A DNA stretch of 64,000 bases from Pseudomonas serbica (GCF_028823535.1 NZ_JAQIYM010000005.1:1-64000), one strand, 5' to 3'; positions 24,822 to 34,832 are shown, numbered from the stretch's first letter. The notes: generated from the letters alone by a model not told the origin. Made by a program: numbers and translations.

Positions 24822-24946
24822 CTTCGGGTTCGGAAGAAAAACCGGCAAATGACGTTTTTTGCATGCTATCTGCCGCATTCGCCCTTGCCCTGAACGCTCG
24901 TGTCTACGATCCTTCAAGGACAACGACAACACCCCGGGAAACCGCC

Positions 24947-25387
24947 ATGAAAACCGTCGCGCAACTGCTCAAGTTGAAAGATCAGAAGAACCAGGAAGTG
25001 CACCAGATCAAACCCGATCACATGGTGCTCGAAGCGCTGATGAAGATGGCTGAAAAAAACGTCGGTGCCTTGCTGGTGGTGGACAATGACGAGGTGCTGG
25101 GCATCATCAGCGAACGCGACTACGCGCGCAAACTGGTGCTGCATGGCCGCTCCTCCGTGGGTACACCGGTACGCGACATCATGGTATCGCCGGTCATTAC
25201 CGTCGACACCCATCAAACCGTCGACACCTGTCTGGGCATCATGTCCGACAAACGCCTGCGCCACCTGCCAGTGGTGGAAAACGGCAAATTGATAGGCCTG
25301 CTGTCGATCGGCGACCTGGTCAAGGAAGCCATCGCCGAACAGGCCGAGCTGATTCGCCAGCTGGAACAGTATATTCGCGGCGAATAA
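24947..25387 (+). CDS. Two-CBS-domain protein
   Basis: 146 residues. Two CBS modules fill the protein: first VLEALMKMAEKNVGALLVVDNDEVLGIISERDY, second DTCLGIMSDKRLRHLPVVENGKLIGLLSIGDL. CBS pairs bind adenosine nucleotides and act as energy or redox sensors. No enzyme domain is fused, as in the stand-alone proteins common in proteobacteria. The ATG at 24947 is the first that leaves only the CBS pair. It is divergent from polB. Confidence 0.88.
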   Translation: MKTVAQLLKLKDQKNQEVHQIKPDHMVLEALMKMAEKNVGALLVVDNDEVLGIISERDYARKLVLHGRSSVGTPVRDIMVSPVITVDTHQTVDTCLGIMSDKRLRHLPVVENGKLIGLLSIGDLVKEAIAEQAELIRQLEQYIRGE

Positions 25388-25395
25388 TGAGCTCT

Positions 25396-25428
25396 CTGCA
25401 GGAGCGAGCCTGCTCGCTCCTACAGGGG
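25396..25428. repeat. REP element
   Basis: GGAGCGAGCCTGCTCGCTCC is a near-perfect palindrome between two convergent genes, where it may also act as a bidirectional transcription stop. Confidence 0.8.
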
Positions 25429-25440
25429 GAGTTGATAGGG

Positions 25441-26064
25441 TTACGCAGGCCAATGCCTGGCAAACACCGGCGCCAATGTCGGATGCCGGTCAATCCGTTC
25501 CAGCCAGGTGGAAAAACCCGGGCGGGTCCGGCGCAAGTGCTCGCGACTGCCCGACCACCGCGAGACCACCGCCGCCAGCACATCCAGCGCCCCTGGCGTC
25601 TCGTCCCCCAGGTACAACTCGGCGGAAAACTGGTCGGCAAACACTTCCCAACTCCAATGCAGTCGCTGCCGGGCGCCGGCCATGAGGTTTTGCCGCGACG
25701 ATTCATCCGCCTCGGCCAGCCAGCGTTCGGGGTAATCGATGATGCCGATGGCCGCATAACAATTGCTGACGATGAACGCCAGGCCACGAATGGCCTGGTC
25801 ACGGTCGGCAGGGTCGGCCGGCAACAGGTTCGACCGGGGAAACGTCAGCCCGAGATGAATCAGGATCGCCGCGCTCTCGGTGAGGACGCCGCCGTCGGGC
25901 AGCTGCAGCGTCGGAATCTGCTTGAGCGGATTGAGCTTCTCCAATGCCTGGGCAGCCTCCGGGGAGGTCTCGACATCGATGAAGCGATAGGCAATCTCGC
26001 ACAGCTCCAGCGCGGCCTCGATCGCCGCCGCGCCTGAGTTCTGATGTCCGTAGAGTTGATACAT
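25441..26064 (-). CDS. Glutathione S-transferase family protein
   Basis: 207 residues. The thioredoxin-like N-terminal domain (MYQLYGHQNSGAA, then cis-Pro in KQIPTLQLPDGGVLTESAAILIHL, which supplies the glutathione gamma-Glu contact) is followed by an all-helical C-terminal domain. The substrate is unknown. The ATG at 26064 is the natural family start, and one at 26094 would add ten unrelated residues. Confidence 0.87.
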   Translation of the reverse strand: MYQLYGHQNSGAAAIEAALELCEIAYRFIDVETSPEAAQALEKLNPLKQIPTLQLPDGGVLTESAAILIHLGLTFPRSNLLPADPADRDQAIRGLAFIVSNCYAAIGIIDYPERWLAEADESSRQNLMAGARQRLHWSWEVFADQFSAELYLGDETPGALDVLAAVVSRWSGSREHLRRTRPGFSTWLERIDRHPTLAPVFARHWPA

Positions 26065-26288
26065 GCACGCCTCCTGGTTGGCCGCGATCAGCACCCGCTA
26101 TCCAGTGTAGAAGGCGCCAACGACCACGCCTTGGCCGTCCGACGACTGTAACATCAAGCCCACAAAGGGTTTCTCGCCGCCTCTATCAATACCGTCGATG
26201 TTCACCATCACGTCAATGAAGTTCTCTTAAAAAATCCGCGGCGTAACATTGGCTCATACCAACCCACAACACCCCGGAGTACACGATC

Positions 26289-26729
26289 ATGAAACGCCAA
26301 ACTCTCCTCAGCATCGCTTTCTCGGTTTTTGCAGTTAACGCTTTTGCCGCTACCTCTTCTGCGCCTGTCGTGGCTGAAGGTGGCTCGGATCGTCTGATTG
26401 AAAGCCGAGTGGCTGAGGGTGGTTCGGACCGCCTGATCGAAAATCGCGTCGCCGCCGATGGCTCCGACCGCCTGCAAGGCAACACCGTCGCTGCCGATGG
26501 CTCCGACCGCCTGCAAGGCAACACCGTCGCTGCCGATGGCTCCGACCGCCTGCAAGGCAACGCCGTCGCCGCCGATGGCTCCGACCGCCTGCAAGGCAAC
26601 ACCGTCGCCGCCGATGGCTCCGACCGCCTGCAAGGCAACACCGTCGCCGCTGATGGCTCCGACCGCCTGCAAGGCAACACCGTCGCCGCTGATGGCTCCG
26701 ACCGCCTGCAAGGCAATGCCGTCGCCTGA
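26289..26729 (+). CDS. Secreted small protein of nine 13-residue tandem repeats
   Basis: 146 residues. The signal peptide is residues 1-21 (ending NAFAATS). The remainder is almost wholly repeats with consensus V-A-x-D/E-G-G/S-D-R-L-x-x-N/R. The first two units end LIESR and LIENR, and the last seven end LQGNT or LQGNA. A ribosome site CCGGAG lies 9 bases upstream. Similar small repeat proteins occur across Pseudomonas, where some carry the annotation phage infection protein, but no function is established. A bidirectional terminator follows. It is likely periplasmic or secreted, low in hydrophobic residues and probably disordered. Confidence 0.8.
   Translation: MKRQTLLSIAFSVFAVNAFAATSSAPVVAEGGSDRLIESRVAEGGSDRLIENRVAADGSDRLQGNTVAADGSDRLQGNTVAADGSDRLQGNAVAADGSDRLQGNTVAADGSDRLQGNTVAADGSDRLQGNTVAADGSDRLQGNAVA
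26370..26720 (+). repeat. Nine 39-bp tandem coding repeats
   Basis: Two diverged units (26370-26447) are followed by seven nearly identical 39-bp units (26448-26720) that differ mainly at GCC/GCT codons and at Thr/Ala. This near-identity indicates recent expansion by slippage or unequal recombination, so copy number may vary between strains. Confidence 0.9.
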
Positions 26730-26752
26730 ATCCAACGCTTCACCGCACCCTG

Positions 26753-26783
26753 AAAAAACCCGGCCTGATCAGCCGGGTTTTTT
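26753..26783. terminator. Bidirectional terminator
   Basis: AAAAAACCCGGC-TGATCA-GCCGGGTTTTTT: a GC stem flanked by A and T runs on both sides, between the convergent repeat-protein and DUF1615 genes. Confidence 0.92.
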
Positions 26784-26804
26784 CATGCCGTTTGCTCGGT
26801 CCGT

Positions 26805-27890
26805 TCAACGCGCCATGCAGCGCTGGTAACGCTCGTCGACCCGTTTGGCAAACCAGGCGGTGGTGAGCTTGCGGGTGATTTTCGGGCTTTGCAGCACGAT
26901 CCCCGGCAGTACCGCACGTGGCAGCGCACGACCTTCGGCCTGTTCGGCCAGGGCGAAGACCCGTTGATAGAGCTCGCTGCTCTCGAATTCCAGGGTGTTG
27001 CCCTCCTCCAGTTGATCCCTGATGGTCGGATTGCGCAGGCCCAGTTGCTTGCCAAGGGTGCGCACCGCCAGTTCGGTGCTGCCGGGCATGATCGAATCGT
27101 AGCGCACCAGGTCGCCATCCAACGCCAGCGGGATGCCGGAGGCCCGACTCACGGCGTTCTGGAAGGCGGCGTTGCGACTGGCGTACCAACCGGCGTTGAA
27201 ATCGGCGAAGCGATACAACGGCTGCTTGTAGCTCACTGGATAGCCGAGCAAATGCGCAATGCCAAAGTACATGCCACCACGCCGGGTAAAGACTTCGCGT
27301 CGTATCGAGCCTTCCACCGGATACGGATAGCCTTTGGCCTGCTTTTCGGCAAAGTCGATGCTGACTTGCATCGGCCCGCCGGTGTGCACCGGGTTGAAGC
27401 CTGCGAACAGGGTCTTGCCCATGGGCACCATGCCAATGAAGTCATCGAAAATCGCACTCAGCTCCTTTTCGCTGCGCGCGGTATTCAGCCGGTCGCTGTA
27501 GGTTTTGCCGTTGGGTGAACTCACCCGCAGCGCACCGCTGACCAACAGCTCCGGGATGTGTACCTTGGCCGCTCGGCGATCGATCTCGTCCCGGGCGATC
27601 TTGCCCAGGCCTGGCACGCCGGGATCAACCTGAAAGGTCGATTCCTGCTCGGTGACCGCCAGCACCGCACAGATATTTTGCGTGGTCGGTGCAATGTCCT
27701 GCGCGGCAAACGCGGCATAGATGTCCCTGGCCCACCCCTCGCGGTCGACGGTTTTGGCCGGCAGCAGACGCACGATCTGCGCCTTGACCTCAGCGGGTTT
27801 GCGCGTCACCGGCTCCTGGGTCCGCTGACTGCTGCAACCCGCCAGCACCAGCAACACAGTGATGCTCATGATCAATCGATGGACTTGCAT
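26805..27890 (-). CDS. DUF1615 lipoprotein
   Basis: 361 residues. Signal peptide with lipobox VLAGC (Cys19) and following Ser-Ser, so an outer-membrane lipoprotein is likely. The body matches DUF1615 (QNICAVLAVTEQESTFQVDPGVPGLGKIA, then GFNPVHTGGPMQVSIDFAE and YRFADFNAGWYASRNAAFQ). The Glu in VTEQES and the TGGPMQVS segment resemble lysozyme-like transglycosylases, so a muralytic function is possible but unproven. The ATG at 27890 is chosen for the signal peptide. Confidence 0.87.
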   Translation of the reverse strand: MQVHRLIMSITVLLVLAGCSSQRTQEPVTRKPAEVKAQIVRLLPAKTVDREGWARDIYAAFAAQDIAPTTQNICAVLAVTEQESTFQVDPGVPGLGKIARDEIDRRAAKVHIPELLVSGALRVSSPNGKTYSDRLNTARSEKELSAIFDDFIGMVPMGKTLFAGFNPVHTGGPMQVSIDFAEKQAKGYPYPVEGSIRREVFTRRGGMYFGIAHLLGYPVSYKQPLYRFADFNAGWYASRNAAFQNAVSRASGIPLALDGDLVRYDSIMPGSTELAVRTLGKQLGLRNPTIRDQLEEGNTLEFESSELYQRVFALAEQAEGRALPRAVLPGIVLQSPKITRKLTTAWFAKRVDERYQRCMAR

Positions 27891-28084
27891 GGTGCTCCAG
27901 GGCATTCGTTGAACCGGGTTAACCATACGACCAATGGCATGGCGCAGACTATGACCATGGCGCCAACCCGGCTGTTCCTCGGGTACCCACGAAAATCGGC
28001 GCACGCTGCTTTCCATTCAGCGGCCAGCCTGGCCACTGCCCCTTGCTGGACCATACTTGCTGCACATGGCAAGAGGACTGGCTC

Positions 28085-29620
28085 ATGCACCGTAGCGATG
28101 TGTTGATCATCGGCGCCGGCCCGACCGGGCTGGTCCTGGCGCTATGGCTGAGCAAACTGGGGATCCGCGTACGGATCGTCGACAAGACGTCTGCACCGGG
28201 GACGACCTCGCGGGCACTGGCGGTGCAGGCGCGCACGCTGGAACTGTATCGCCAGCTGGGCCTGGCCGACGCCATCGTGCACAAAGGTCATCGGGTCGCG
28301 GCCGCCAATTTCTGGGTAAAAGGCCAGCCCGTGGCCCGCTTGCCGTTGGACCGCGTCGGCGAGGGCCTGACACCCTACGCCTTCCTCGAAATCTTCCCGC
28401 AGGACGAACACGAACGGCTGCTGATCGAACGCCTGCAATCCTTCGGCATTACGGTGGAACGCAACACCGAACTGCAAGGTTTTGAGCAAACCGCTGACGG
28501 CATCAGTGCCACGCTGCGCCTGCCCGACGGTCAACAGGAAACCTGCCAGGCCTGCTACCTGGCCGGTTGCGACGGGGCCCGCTCGATGGTACGCAAGACT
28601 CTGGACACCGGCTTTCCCGGCGGTACGTACCAGCAGGTGTTCTATGTCGCCGACGTCCAGGCCAGCGGCCCGGCGTTCAATGGCGAACTGCATGTGGATC
28701 TGGACGAGGCGGATTTTCTGGCGGTATTCCCGCTGGCCGGCAGCGGTCGAGCGCGCTTGATCGGCACCGTGCGCGACGAACGTGCCGAGCAGGCGCACAC
28801 CCTGCAATTCGAAGACGTGAGCAGTCGTGCCATCGAACATATGCAGGTCAAGGTCGAACAACTGAACTGGTTCTCGACCTACCGCGTGCATCATCGGGTT
28901 GCCGATCACTTTCGCAGTGCCCGCGCCTTCCTGTTGGGCGACGCCGCCCACGTGCACAGCCCCGCGGGGGGCCAGGGCATGAACACAGGGATTGGCGATG
29001 CCATCAACCTGGCGTGGAAACTCGCTGCGGTTCTGAGCGGTGGCGCCGAGGCAAAATTGCTCGACACCTACGAAACCGAACGCATCGCCTTCGCCCGCAA
29101 ACTGGTGGCCACCACCGATCGGGTATTCACCTTCGTCACCGCCGAAGGGCCCATGGCCGATGTGCTGCGCACGCGACTGGCGCCCTTGCTGATTCCGAAA
29201 ATGGCTTCGTTTGGAACGACCCGCGAGTTCCTGTTCCGCACGGTGTCGCAGATCACCCTGAACTATCGCGGCATGCCCTTGAGCACCGGCATTGCCGGGC
29301 ACGTGCATGGCGGTGACCGCCTGCCCTGGGCGCATGACGGTGAAGGGGACAATTTTGAATCGCTCAAATGCCCGACCTGGCAGGTGCATGTGTATGGCGA
29401 CACCAGCGACGAGATGATCGCCTGGTGCCACGAGCACCATCTGCCGCTGCAGGTTTTCTACTGGCGCCCGGCCTTTGAAGCGGCCGGCCTTGGTCGTAAC
29501 GGGTTTTACCTGCTACGGCCGGATACCTATGTGGCGATCGCCGAAACCTGTTCGGACCCGAAGGTCATCGAACGGTATTTTCGCGATCACGGCATCCGCC
29601 CGTATTTTGGCGCGCCCTGA
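28085..29620 (+). CDS. FAD-dependent aromatic-type monooxygenase
   Basis: 511 residues of the PheA/TetX class of flavin hydroxylases. It has the FAD dinucleotide motif VLIIGAGPTGLVLALWLSKLG at the N-terminus, the DG motif (GCDGARSMVRKTL) and the FAD ribityl motif GDAAHVHSPAGGQGMN, and ends with a thioredoxin-like domain. NAD(P)H reduces the flavin for hydroxylation of an aromatic or polyketide-like substrate that cannot be named. No pathway genes adjoin it. The ATG at 28085 immediately precedes the Rossmann strand. Confidence 0.88.
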   Translation: MHRSDVLIIGAGPTGLVLALWLSKLGIRVRIVDKTSAPGTTSRALAVQARTLELYRQLGLADAIVHKGHRVAAANFWVKGQPVARLPLDRVGEGLTPYAFLEIFPQDEHERLLIERLQSFGITVERNTELQGFEQTADGISATLRLPDGQQETCQACYLAGCDGARSMVRKTLDTGFPGGTYQQVFYVADVQASGPAFNGELHVDLDEADFLAVFPLAGSGRARLIGTVRDERAEQAHTLQFEDVSSRAIEHMQVKVEQLNWFSTYRVHHRVADHFRSARAFLLGDAAHVHSPAGGQGMNTGIGDAINLAWKLAAVLSGGAEAKLLDTYETERIAFARKLVATTDRVFTFVTAEGPMADVLRTRLAPLLIPKMASFGTTREFLFRTVSQITLNYRGMPLSTGIAGHVHGGDRLPWAHDGEGDNFESLKCPTWQVHVYGDTSDEMIAWCHEHHLPLQVFYWRPAFEAAGLGRNGFYLLRPDTYVAIAETCSDPKVIERYFRDHGIRPYFGAP

Positions 29621-29629
29621 CAGGGTTCG

Positions 29630-30604
29630 TCAGATCCCGGCCAATGCCAGGTCCATCGCAAAGTAGGTGAAAATCAGGTCGGCCCCTGCGCGCTTGATTG
29701 CACCGAGGCTTTCGCGCACCACGCGATCCTCATCGATGGCGCCGGCCTGGGCGGCGAACTTGATCATCGCGTACTCGCCGCTCACCTGATACGCCGACAA
29801 GGGCAGGCGCGAGACTTCGCGAATGTCGCGGATGATGTCCAGGTACGCACCGGCCGGCTTGACCATCAGCGCGTCGGCGCCTTCCTGTTCGTCCATCAGC
29901 GACTCACGCACCGCCTCACGGCGATTCATCGGGTTCATCTGATAGCTTTTGCGGTCGCCCTTGAGCGCACTGCCACCGGCTTCGCGGAACGGACCATAAA
30001 GTGCCGACGCGAACTTGGTCGAATAGGCCATGATCGGCGTCTGGGTGAACCCGGCGGCATCGAGCGCCCGGCGAATGGCCTGGACCTGCCCGTCCATGGC
30101 GGCCGATGGGGCAATCACGTCAGCGCCGGCACGGGCGGCGGCCACCGCCTGTTTGCCGAGGTTGAGCAGAGTCTGGTCGTTGTCCACCTCGTGGTTATGC
30201 ATTACGCCGCAATGGCCGTGGTCGGTGTACTCACAGAAACAGGTGTCGGACATGACGATCATGTCCGGCACCGCGTCCTTGGCGATGCGTGACATGCGCG
30301 ACACCAGGCCGTTGTCGTTCCAGGTGTCGCTGCCATCGCTGTCCAGGTGGTGGGACACGCCGAAGGTCATCACCGACTTGATCCCGGCCCGGGCATAACG
30401 CTCGATCTCCCCCGCCAGCTTCGATTCCGGAATGCGCATCACCCCGGGCATGCTCTTGATCGGTACGAAGTCGTCGATGCCTTCCTCGACGAAAATCGGC
30501 AGCACCAGGTCATTCAGGCTGAATTCGGTTTCCTGGAACAGACTGCGCAGGCTCGCATTGCGGCGCAGACGGCGGGGGCGTGTTTCGGGGAACTGATTGG
30601 ACAT
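29630..30604 (-). CDS. hemB: Porphobilinogen synthase, zinc-ligand type
   Basis: 324 residues. It condenses two 5-aminolevulinate molecules to porphobilinogen in haem synthesis. The Schiff-base lysines are Lys197 (AYSTKFAS) and Lys249 (LMVKPAG). A three-cysteine zinc site is intact: Cys122, Cys124 and Cys132 in [13 protein letters not shown]. The well-studied P. aeruginosa enzyme is magnesium-dependent and lacks these cysteines, so this may be a second, zinc-using copy. It follows a GST gene by 22 bases. The ATG at 30604 starts the family homology. Confidence 0.93.
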   Translation of the reverse strand: MSNQFPETRPRRLRRNASLRSLFQETEFSLNDLVLPIFVEEGIDDFVPIKSMPGVMRIPESKLAGEIERYARAGIKSVMTFGVSHHLDSDGSDTWNDNGLVSRMSRIAKDAVPDMIVMSDTCFCEYTDHGHCGVMHNHEVDNDQTLLNLGKQAVAAARAGADVIAPSAAMDGQVQAIRRALDAAGFTQTPIMAYSTKFASALYGPFREAGGSALKGDRKSYQMNPMNRREAVRESLMDEQEGADALMVKPAGAYLDIIRDIREVSRLPLSAYQVSGEYAMIKFAAQAGAIDEDRVVRESLGAIKRAGADLIFTYFAMDLALAGI

Positions 30605-30626
30605 GGGTATTCCTGCAGGTAAGGGT

Positions 30627-31337
30627 TTAATTCGCAATTGGTTTCGGAATTTCCAGCCCACGTTTCACCGCAGGCCGCGCGAGGAATTTCTCCAGCACCC
30701 GCGTGACGTTGGGGAAGTTCTGTATACCCACCAGATCGCCCGCCTCATAGAAGCCGATCAGGTTGCGCACCCACGGGAAGGTCGCGATATCGGCGATGGT
30801 ATAGCGCTCGCCCATGATCCAGTCGCGTCCTTCGAGACGCTGGTCGAGGACACTGAGCAGGCGTCGGCTTTCTTCCACGTAGCGGTCACGCGGACGCTTG
30901 TCTTCATAGTCCTTGCCGGCAAACCTGTTGAAGAACCCGAGTTGGCCGAACATCGGGCCGATGCCGCCCATCTGAAACATCAGCCACTGAATGGTCTCGT
31001 AGCGCGCTGCCGAGTCCTGGGCCAGCAACTGCCCGCTCTTGTCGGCGAGGTAGATCAGGATCGCCCCGGATTCGAACAGCGGCAACGGCTGGCCGTGCGG
31101 TCCATGGGGATCGAGGATGGCCGGGATCTTGTTGTTGGGGTTCAGCGACAGGAACTCGGGGGACATCTGATCGTTGCTGTCAAAGCCGACGCGATGGGGC
31201 TCATAGGGCAGGCCGATCTCCTCCAGCATGATCGACACCTTGACGCCATTGGGGGTGGGCAAGGAGTACAGCTGAATCCACTCCGGGTACTGGGCCGGCC
31301 ATTTTCGGGTGATGGGGAACGCAGACAAATCGGTCAT
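30627..31337 (-). CDS. YghU/YfcG-like glutathione transferase
   Basis: 236 residues. The N-terminal thioredoxin-like domain has an extended start ([19 protein letters not shown]) and [17 protein letters not shown], with [14 protein letters not shown] for glutathione binding. The helical domain contains [15 protein letters not shown]. The Thr-Pro-Asn-Gly-Val motif is that of the Ure2p-like group (YghU, YfcG), which reduce organic peroxides and disulfides. It is upstream of hemB and probably co-transcribed. The ATG at 31337 has GTGGA in front. Confidence 0.9.
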   Translation of the reverse strand: MTDLSAFPITRKWPAQYPEWIQLYSLPTPNGVKVSIMLEEIGLPYEPHRVGFDSNDQMSPEFLSLNPNNKIPAILDPHGPHGQPLPLFESGAILIYLADKSGQLLAQDSAARYETIQWLMFQMGGIGPMFGQLGFFNRFAGKDYEDKRPRDRYVEESRRLLSVLDQRLEGRDWIMGERYTIADIATFPWVRNLIGFYEAGDLVGIQNFPNVTRVLEKFLARPAVKRGLEIPKPIAN

Positions 31338-31704
31338 GTAGGCATCCACGGAAAAGTGAGAATGCCGATCATAATGGAGAAAACCCGGGCTGCGGCGCCT
31401 GGTGCCATGAATATCGCTGATGGTCGAGATCAAGCGGGATCACAGCGCGTTTAAGCGCCGGCTAGTGTAGGGTGTCCATAAATCCGCAACATCCTGTCGA
31501 TAACCTCTGCTCCAACCCGTGCAAGGTTACCGGTAAAGTGCTGCGCTCCCGGCCGGAATCGAACCAAATGGGCTTCAGAGGACTCTGAGTGACATCCCTT
31601 TGAAACGGACCGGCTCCAACGACATGGAAAACACCCGACGCAGGAAAGTCGCGGTGCAAAGGTTTGTCAGCCTTAACCCAATGCGCTGAAGAACCCTTTA
31701 TTCC
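31338..31704. other. Intergenic region between divergent GST and phosphatase genes
   Basis: It contains a hairpin at about 31571-31592 (CTTCAGAG/CTCTGAG) and a T-arm-like GGTTCGATTCC on the minus strand at 31555-31565, without an assembled cloverleaf. No gene is seen. Confidence 0.4.
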
Positions 31705-32379
31705 ATGATCAATCCGCTGAAATTCGCCCAACACTTCAAACATCGTGCGTATCTGTTCCTGCCCGCCCTGCTGGCGGCCAGCGCGGTGTTTTTGTCGCTG
31801 GAGGCCCGCGAAAGCCGCGCCCAGCCGGTGGATGGCACCCAGACCCTGGTGTTCCTGCGCCATGCGGAAAAACCCGAGGGCGGCCTGGGCCAGCTTAATT
31901 GCCAGGGCTTGAACCGCGCCATCGACCTGGCCACCCTGCTGCCGGAAAAATTCGGCAAGGCCGACTACGTGTTTGCCGCCAACCCGACGCGCAATGTCGA
32001 GGAAGGCGAACTGGACAACTCCTACAGCTACATCCGCCCCTTGATGACCATCAGCCCCAGCGCGATCAAGCTCGGTTTGCCGGTGAACATCAACTTCTCG
32101 GCCAACGACACCAGCGACCTGGCCGAAGAACTGCTCCACGACAAGTACCACAACTCGGTCATCTACACCGCCTGGTCCCACGGCTATCTACCGGAACTGA
32201 TCAACAAGGTCGCCGGTGAAGCCGTTGGCTCGAAACAGAAGATCAGCGAAGATTGGGAATCCAGTGACTACGACTCGCTGTATGTGCTGACCCTGACCTG
32301 GCACAACGGCAAGGCCAGCCTGCAGAGCCACAGCTACAAACAGGGGCTGGACAACGGGCAGCAGACTTGCCCGACTTGA
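31705..32379 (+). CDS. Histidine phosphatase family protein, exported or anchored
   Basis: 224 residues. One N-terminal hydrophobic segment (about 15-32), then the phosphatase RHG motif as VFLRHAEKPEGG, in which His is the phosphoacceptor. The family's second His is likely in WSHGYLPELI. The middle part is shorter than in phosphoglycerate mutases, and the substrate is unknown. It stands alone between intergenic repeats. The start ATG has only a weak GAAGAA site. Confidence 0.8.
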   Translation: MINPLKFAQHFKHRAYLFLPALLAASAVFLSLEARESRAQPVDGTQTLVFLRHAEKPEGGLGQLNCQGLNRAIDLATLLPEKFGKADYVFAANPTRNVEEGELDNSYSYIRPLMTISPSAIKLGLPVNINFSANDTSDLAEELLHDKYHNSVIYTAWSHGYLPELINKVAGEAVGSKQKISEDWESSDYDSLYVLTLTWHNGKASLQSHSYKQGLDNGQQTCPT

Positions 32380-32410
32380 GTGGAGCCTTGAGTCTTGTTG
32401 TGCCTCACCG

Positions 32411-32514
32411 GTCCCCTTCGCGAGCAAGCCCGCTCCCCCAGTGAATCTCCTCGTACACAAAATTTGTGTGCACTGAAGATCTACTGTGGGAGCGGGCTTG
32501 CTCGCGAAGGGGCC
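32411..32514. repeat. Pair of inverted REP elements
   Basis: CCTTCGCGAGCAAGCCCGCTCCC at 32415-32437 and its inverse GGGAGCGGGCTTGCTCGCGAAGG at 32488-32510 face each other around a 50-bp spacer. This is the opposite orientation to the REPINs at 41407 and 57931. Confidence 0.85.
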
Positions 32515-32527
32515 GGCTAAACCACCC

Positions 32528-33631
32528 TCACCGGCGCCGACCGCCCCGCTCGCGCAGGTACTCCAACACCGCCCCACACTCCCCCGCAAACTCGATCCGC
32601 GCGCCCTTCTTCTCCCGCTGAAAGGCGTACATCGGGTCGTAATACTCAACCAGCAGCCCTTCGATCCAGGCCCGGTGCAGATCCACCGCACCACTGCGCG
32701 CCTGCTCGGCCAGCGCGTCTTCCATCAGGATCAGCATCCGCTGGTGCCGCTCACCGCCCAGGCGCTTGCGCACATTGTTCAGGCTCGCCAGCAAACGCTC
32801 GGAAAACAGCGCAAAGCCTTCCTCGCCATGGGCACCGATGAACTCGGCACACAAATCCACCACGTAGTCGCGCAGAATCCGCTCGACCCGCCCGTGCAGG
32901 CTGTCTTCGAGCCAGACCATCGGAAACTGCTGCATGCCCTGGTACAGGGGCAGTGGCAGCGCGCAACTGCCGACCGCGCGGCTCTCGTCTTCCAGCACGA
33001 ACTGTTCGATACCGCCGGCGCGTTTTTTCAACACGTCCACGGCCAGGCCGTTTTCAAAGTCGATGTTGGATGGCTGACCGGTGACGCGCTTGCCGAAACT
33101 GGAACCCCGATGGTTGGCATGCCCCTCAAGGTCCAGCCCGTTGTCCAGCTGTGTGAGCACGTCGGTTTTACCGGTGCCGGTCATGCCACCCAATAAAACG
33201 AAATCGCACTGGGCGACGGCCTGGTCCATCGTTTCCAGCAGGAAGGTACGCATGGCCTTGTAGCCGCCGCCCACCCGCGGATAGTCGATGCCTGCCTCGT
33301 CCTTGAGCCATTGCTGGACGATTTGCGAGCGCAGGCCGCCACGAAAGCAATACAAAAGACCTTCAGGATGGGCCCGGGCAAAATCCGCCCAGGCCTGAAT
33401 GCGCTCGGCCTTGATGGCGCCGGACACCAATTGATGGCCCAGTTCGATCGCTGCCTGCTGGCCGTGTTGCTTGTAACAGGTGCCAATGCGTTGCCGTTCC
33501 AGATCGTTCATCAGCGGCAGGTTGACCACGCCGGGGAACGAGCCCTTGAGAAACTCGACCGGCGCACGCGCATCCATCATGGGCCGATCGTTGAGAAAAA
33601 TGTCGCGGTAATCGGTGCAGTCGACAGACAT
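32528..33631 (-). CDS. selU: tRNA 2-selenouridine synthase
   Basis: 367 residues (MnmH/YbbB). It replaces sulfur by selenium in 2-thiouridine at the wobble base of Lys, Glu and Gln tRNAs, via a geranylated intermediate. An N-terminal rhodanese domain carries the active Cys95 in [11 protein letters not shown], and a P-loop GGMTGTGKT lies at 148-156. The ATG at 33631 shares one base with the selD stop (TGATG), so the two are translationally coupled. SelD provides its selenophosphate. Confidence 0.95.
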   Translation of the reverse strand: MSVDCTDYRDIFLNDRPMMDARAPVEFLKGSFPGVVNLPLMNDLERQRIGTCYKQHGQQAAIELGHQLVSGAIKAERIQAWADFARAHPEGLLYCFRGGLRSQIVQQWLKDEAGIDYPRVGGGYKAMRTFLLETMDQAVAQCDFVLLGGMTGTGKTDVLTQLDNGLDLEGHANHRGSSFGKRVTGQPSNIDFENGLAVDVLKKRAGGIEQFVLEDESRAVGSCALPLPLYQGMQQFPMVWLEDSLHGRVERILRDYVVDLCAEFIGAHGEEGFALFSERLLASLNNVRKRLGGERHQRMLILMEDALAEQARSGAVDLHRAWIEGLLVEYYDPMYAFQREKKGARIEFAGECGAVLEYLRERGGRRR

Positions 33632-34665
33632 CAGGACACCTCGACCGCGTAGCTCTGTCGCTCCACCAGTTCGCCGATCGGCGCCAGCTCCAACCCAAGT
33701 TCTGCAGCGACCGCGAGAAACCCGGCGTTACCCTCGGGCGTAACGGCGATCAGCAGGCCACCGCTGGTTTGCGGGTCGCACAACACACGTTTATGCAGCT
33801 CCTGCAGACGCCCGATCTTGCTGGCGTAGCTGTCGTAATTGCGCAGAGTGCCGCCCGGCACGCAGCCCTGGTCCAGGTAATACTCGACGCCCGGCAGGCG
33901 CGGTACCCGGTCATACTCGATGCGCGCGGTGAGGCCGCTGCCATCGGCCATTTCCACCAGGTGCCCGAGCAGGCCGAAACCAGTGACATCGGTCATCGCC
34001 GTCACGCCCGCAAGCTTGCCGAATCGGCTGCCGGGTTTGTTCAGGGTGCACATCCAGTCCCGGGCCAGCCCTACATCGGCGTTGCGCAATTTGCCTTTCT
34101 TCTCGGCCGTGGTGAGGACGCCGATACCCAAAGGCTTGGTCAGGTACAACAGGCAGCCGGCCGTGGCCGTATCGTTGCGCTTCATGTGGCGCTTTTCTAC
34201 AAGCCCGGTGACGGCCAGGCCGAAGATCGGCTCCGGCGCGTCGATCGAGTGCCCGCCGGCCAGGGGTATCCCCGCCTCGTCACACACCGCGCGCCCACCA
34301 CGAATCACTTCACGGGCGATCTCAGGCGCCAGCACGTTGACCGGCCAGCCGAGGATGGCGATCGCCATCAAGGGATCGCCGCCCATGGCGTAGATGTCGC
34401 TGATGGCATTGGTGGCGGCAATACGGCCGAAATCGAAAGGGTCGTCGACGATCGGCATGAAAAAGTCGGTGGTCGACACCACGCCACGCTCGGCATCGAT
34501 GGCATACACCGCCGCATCGTCGCGCGAGGCATTGCCCACCCACAATTTCGGATCAAGATTCTGCGCACCGCTGCCGGCCAGAATCACTTCCAGCACCTGG
34601 GGGGAAATCTTGCAACCGCAACCAGCGCCATGGCTGTATTGGGTCAGGCGGATCGGCTCGCTCAT
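33631..34665 (-). CDS. selD: Selenophosphate synthetase
   Basis: 344 residues. It converts selenide and ATP to selenophosphate. The catalytic residues sit in the glycine-rich N-terminus: Cys16 (not selenocysteine) and Lys19 in GAGCGCK. Asp residues for Mg-ATP are in NASRDDAAV and [13 protein letters not shown]. The AIR-synthase-like fold ends with [10 protein letters not shown]. selA, selB and selC are not in the window, so here the product clearly serves SelU. The ATG at 34665 fits the family start. Confidence 0.95.
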   Translation of the reverse strand: MSEPIRLTQYSHGAGCGCKISPQVLEVILAGSGAQNLDPKLWVGNASRDDAAVYAIDAERGVVSTTDFFMPIVDDPFDFGRIAATNAISDIYAMGGDPLMAIAILGWPVNVLAPEIAREVIRGGRAVCDEAGIPLAGGHSIDAPEPIFGLAVTGLVEKRHMKRNDTATAGCLLYLTKPLGIGVLTTAEKKGKLRNADVGLARDWMCTLNKPGSRFGKLAGVTAMTDVTGFGLLGHLVEMADGSGLTARIEYDRVPRLPGVEYYLDQGCVPGGTLRNYDSYASKIGRLQELHKRVLCDPQTSGGLLIAVTPEGNAGFLAVAAELGLELAPIGELVERQSYAVEVS

Positions 34666-34718
34666 GGGGCACCTCATTGGGTCAATGGGGCCGATTCTAG
34701 CAGAGCCGCCACCTACCC

Positions 34719-34743
34719 TGTGGGAGTGAGCCTGCTCGCGACC
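34719..34743. repeat. REP half-element
   Basis: TGTGGGAGTGAGCCTGCTCGCGA upstream of selD, single copy. Confidence 0.75.
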
Positions 34744-34832
34744 GCGTCATGGCATTCACCGTCCGCCAATCCGAATGAATTTTCCCAACGCCCAACGATC
34801 CCTCTATTACAACAGGGAGGAACAAAGGCTCT

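Noticed and set aside
26208..26743. Two overlapping minus-strand frames opposite the repeat protein
   Set aside because: They are open only because the 39-bp repeat is open in all these frames. The plus-strand frame has a signal peptide, ribosome site and terminator.
31540..31625. Possible tRNA (T-arm-like GGTTCGATTCC on the minus strand)
   Set aside because: I could not build acceptor, D and anticodon stems around it; the nearby CTCAGAG/CTCTGAG hairpin does not fit a cloverleaf. A tRNA-finding program would settle it.
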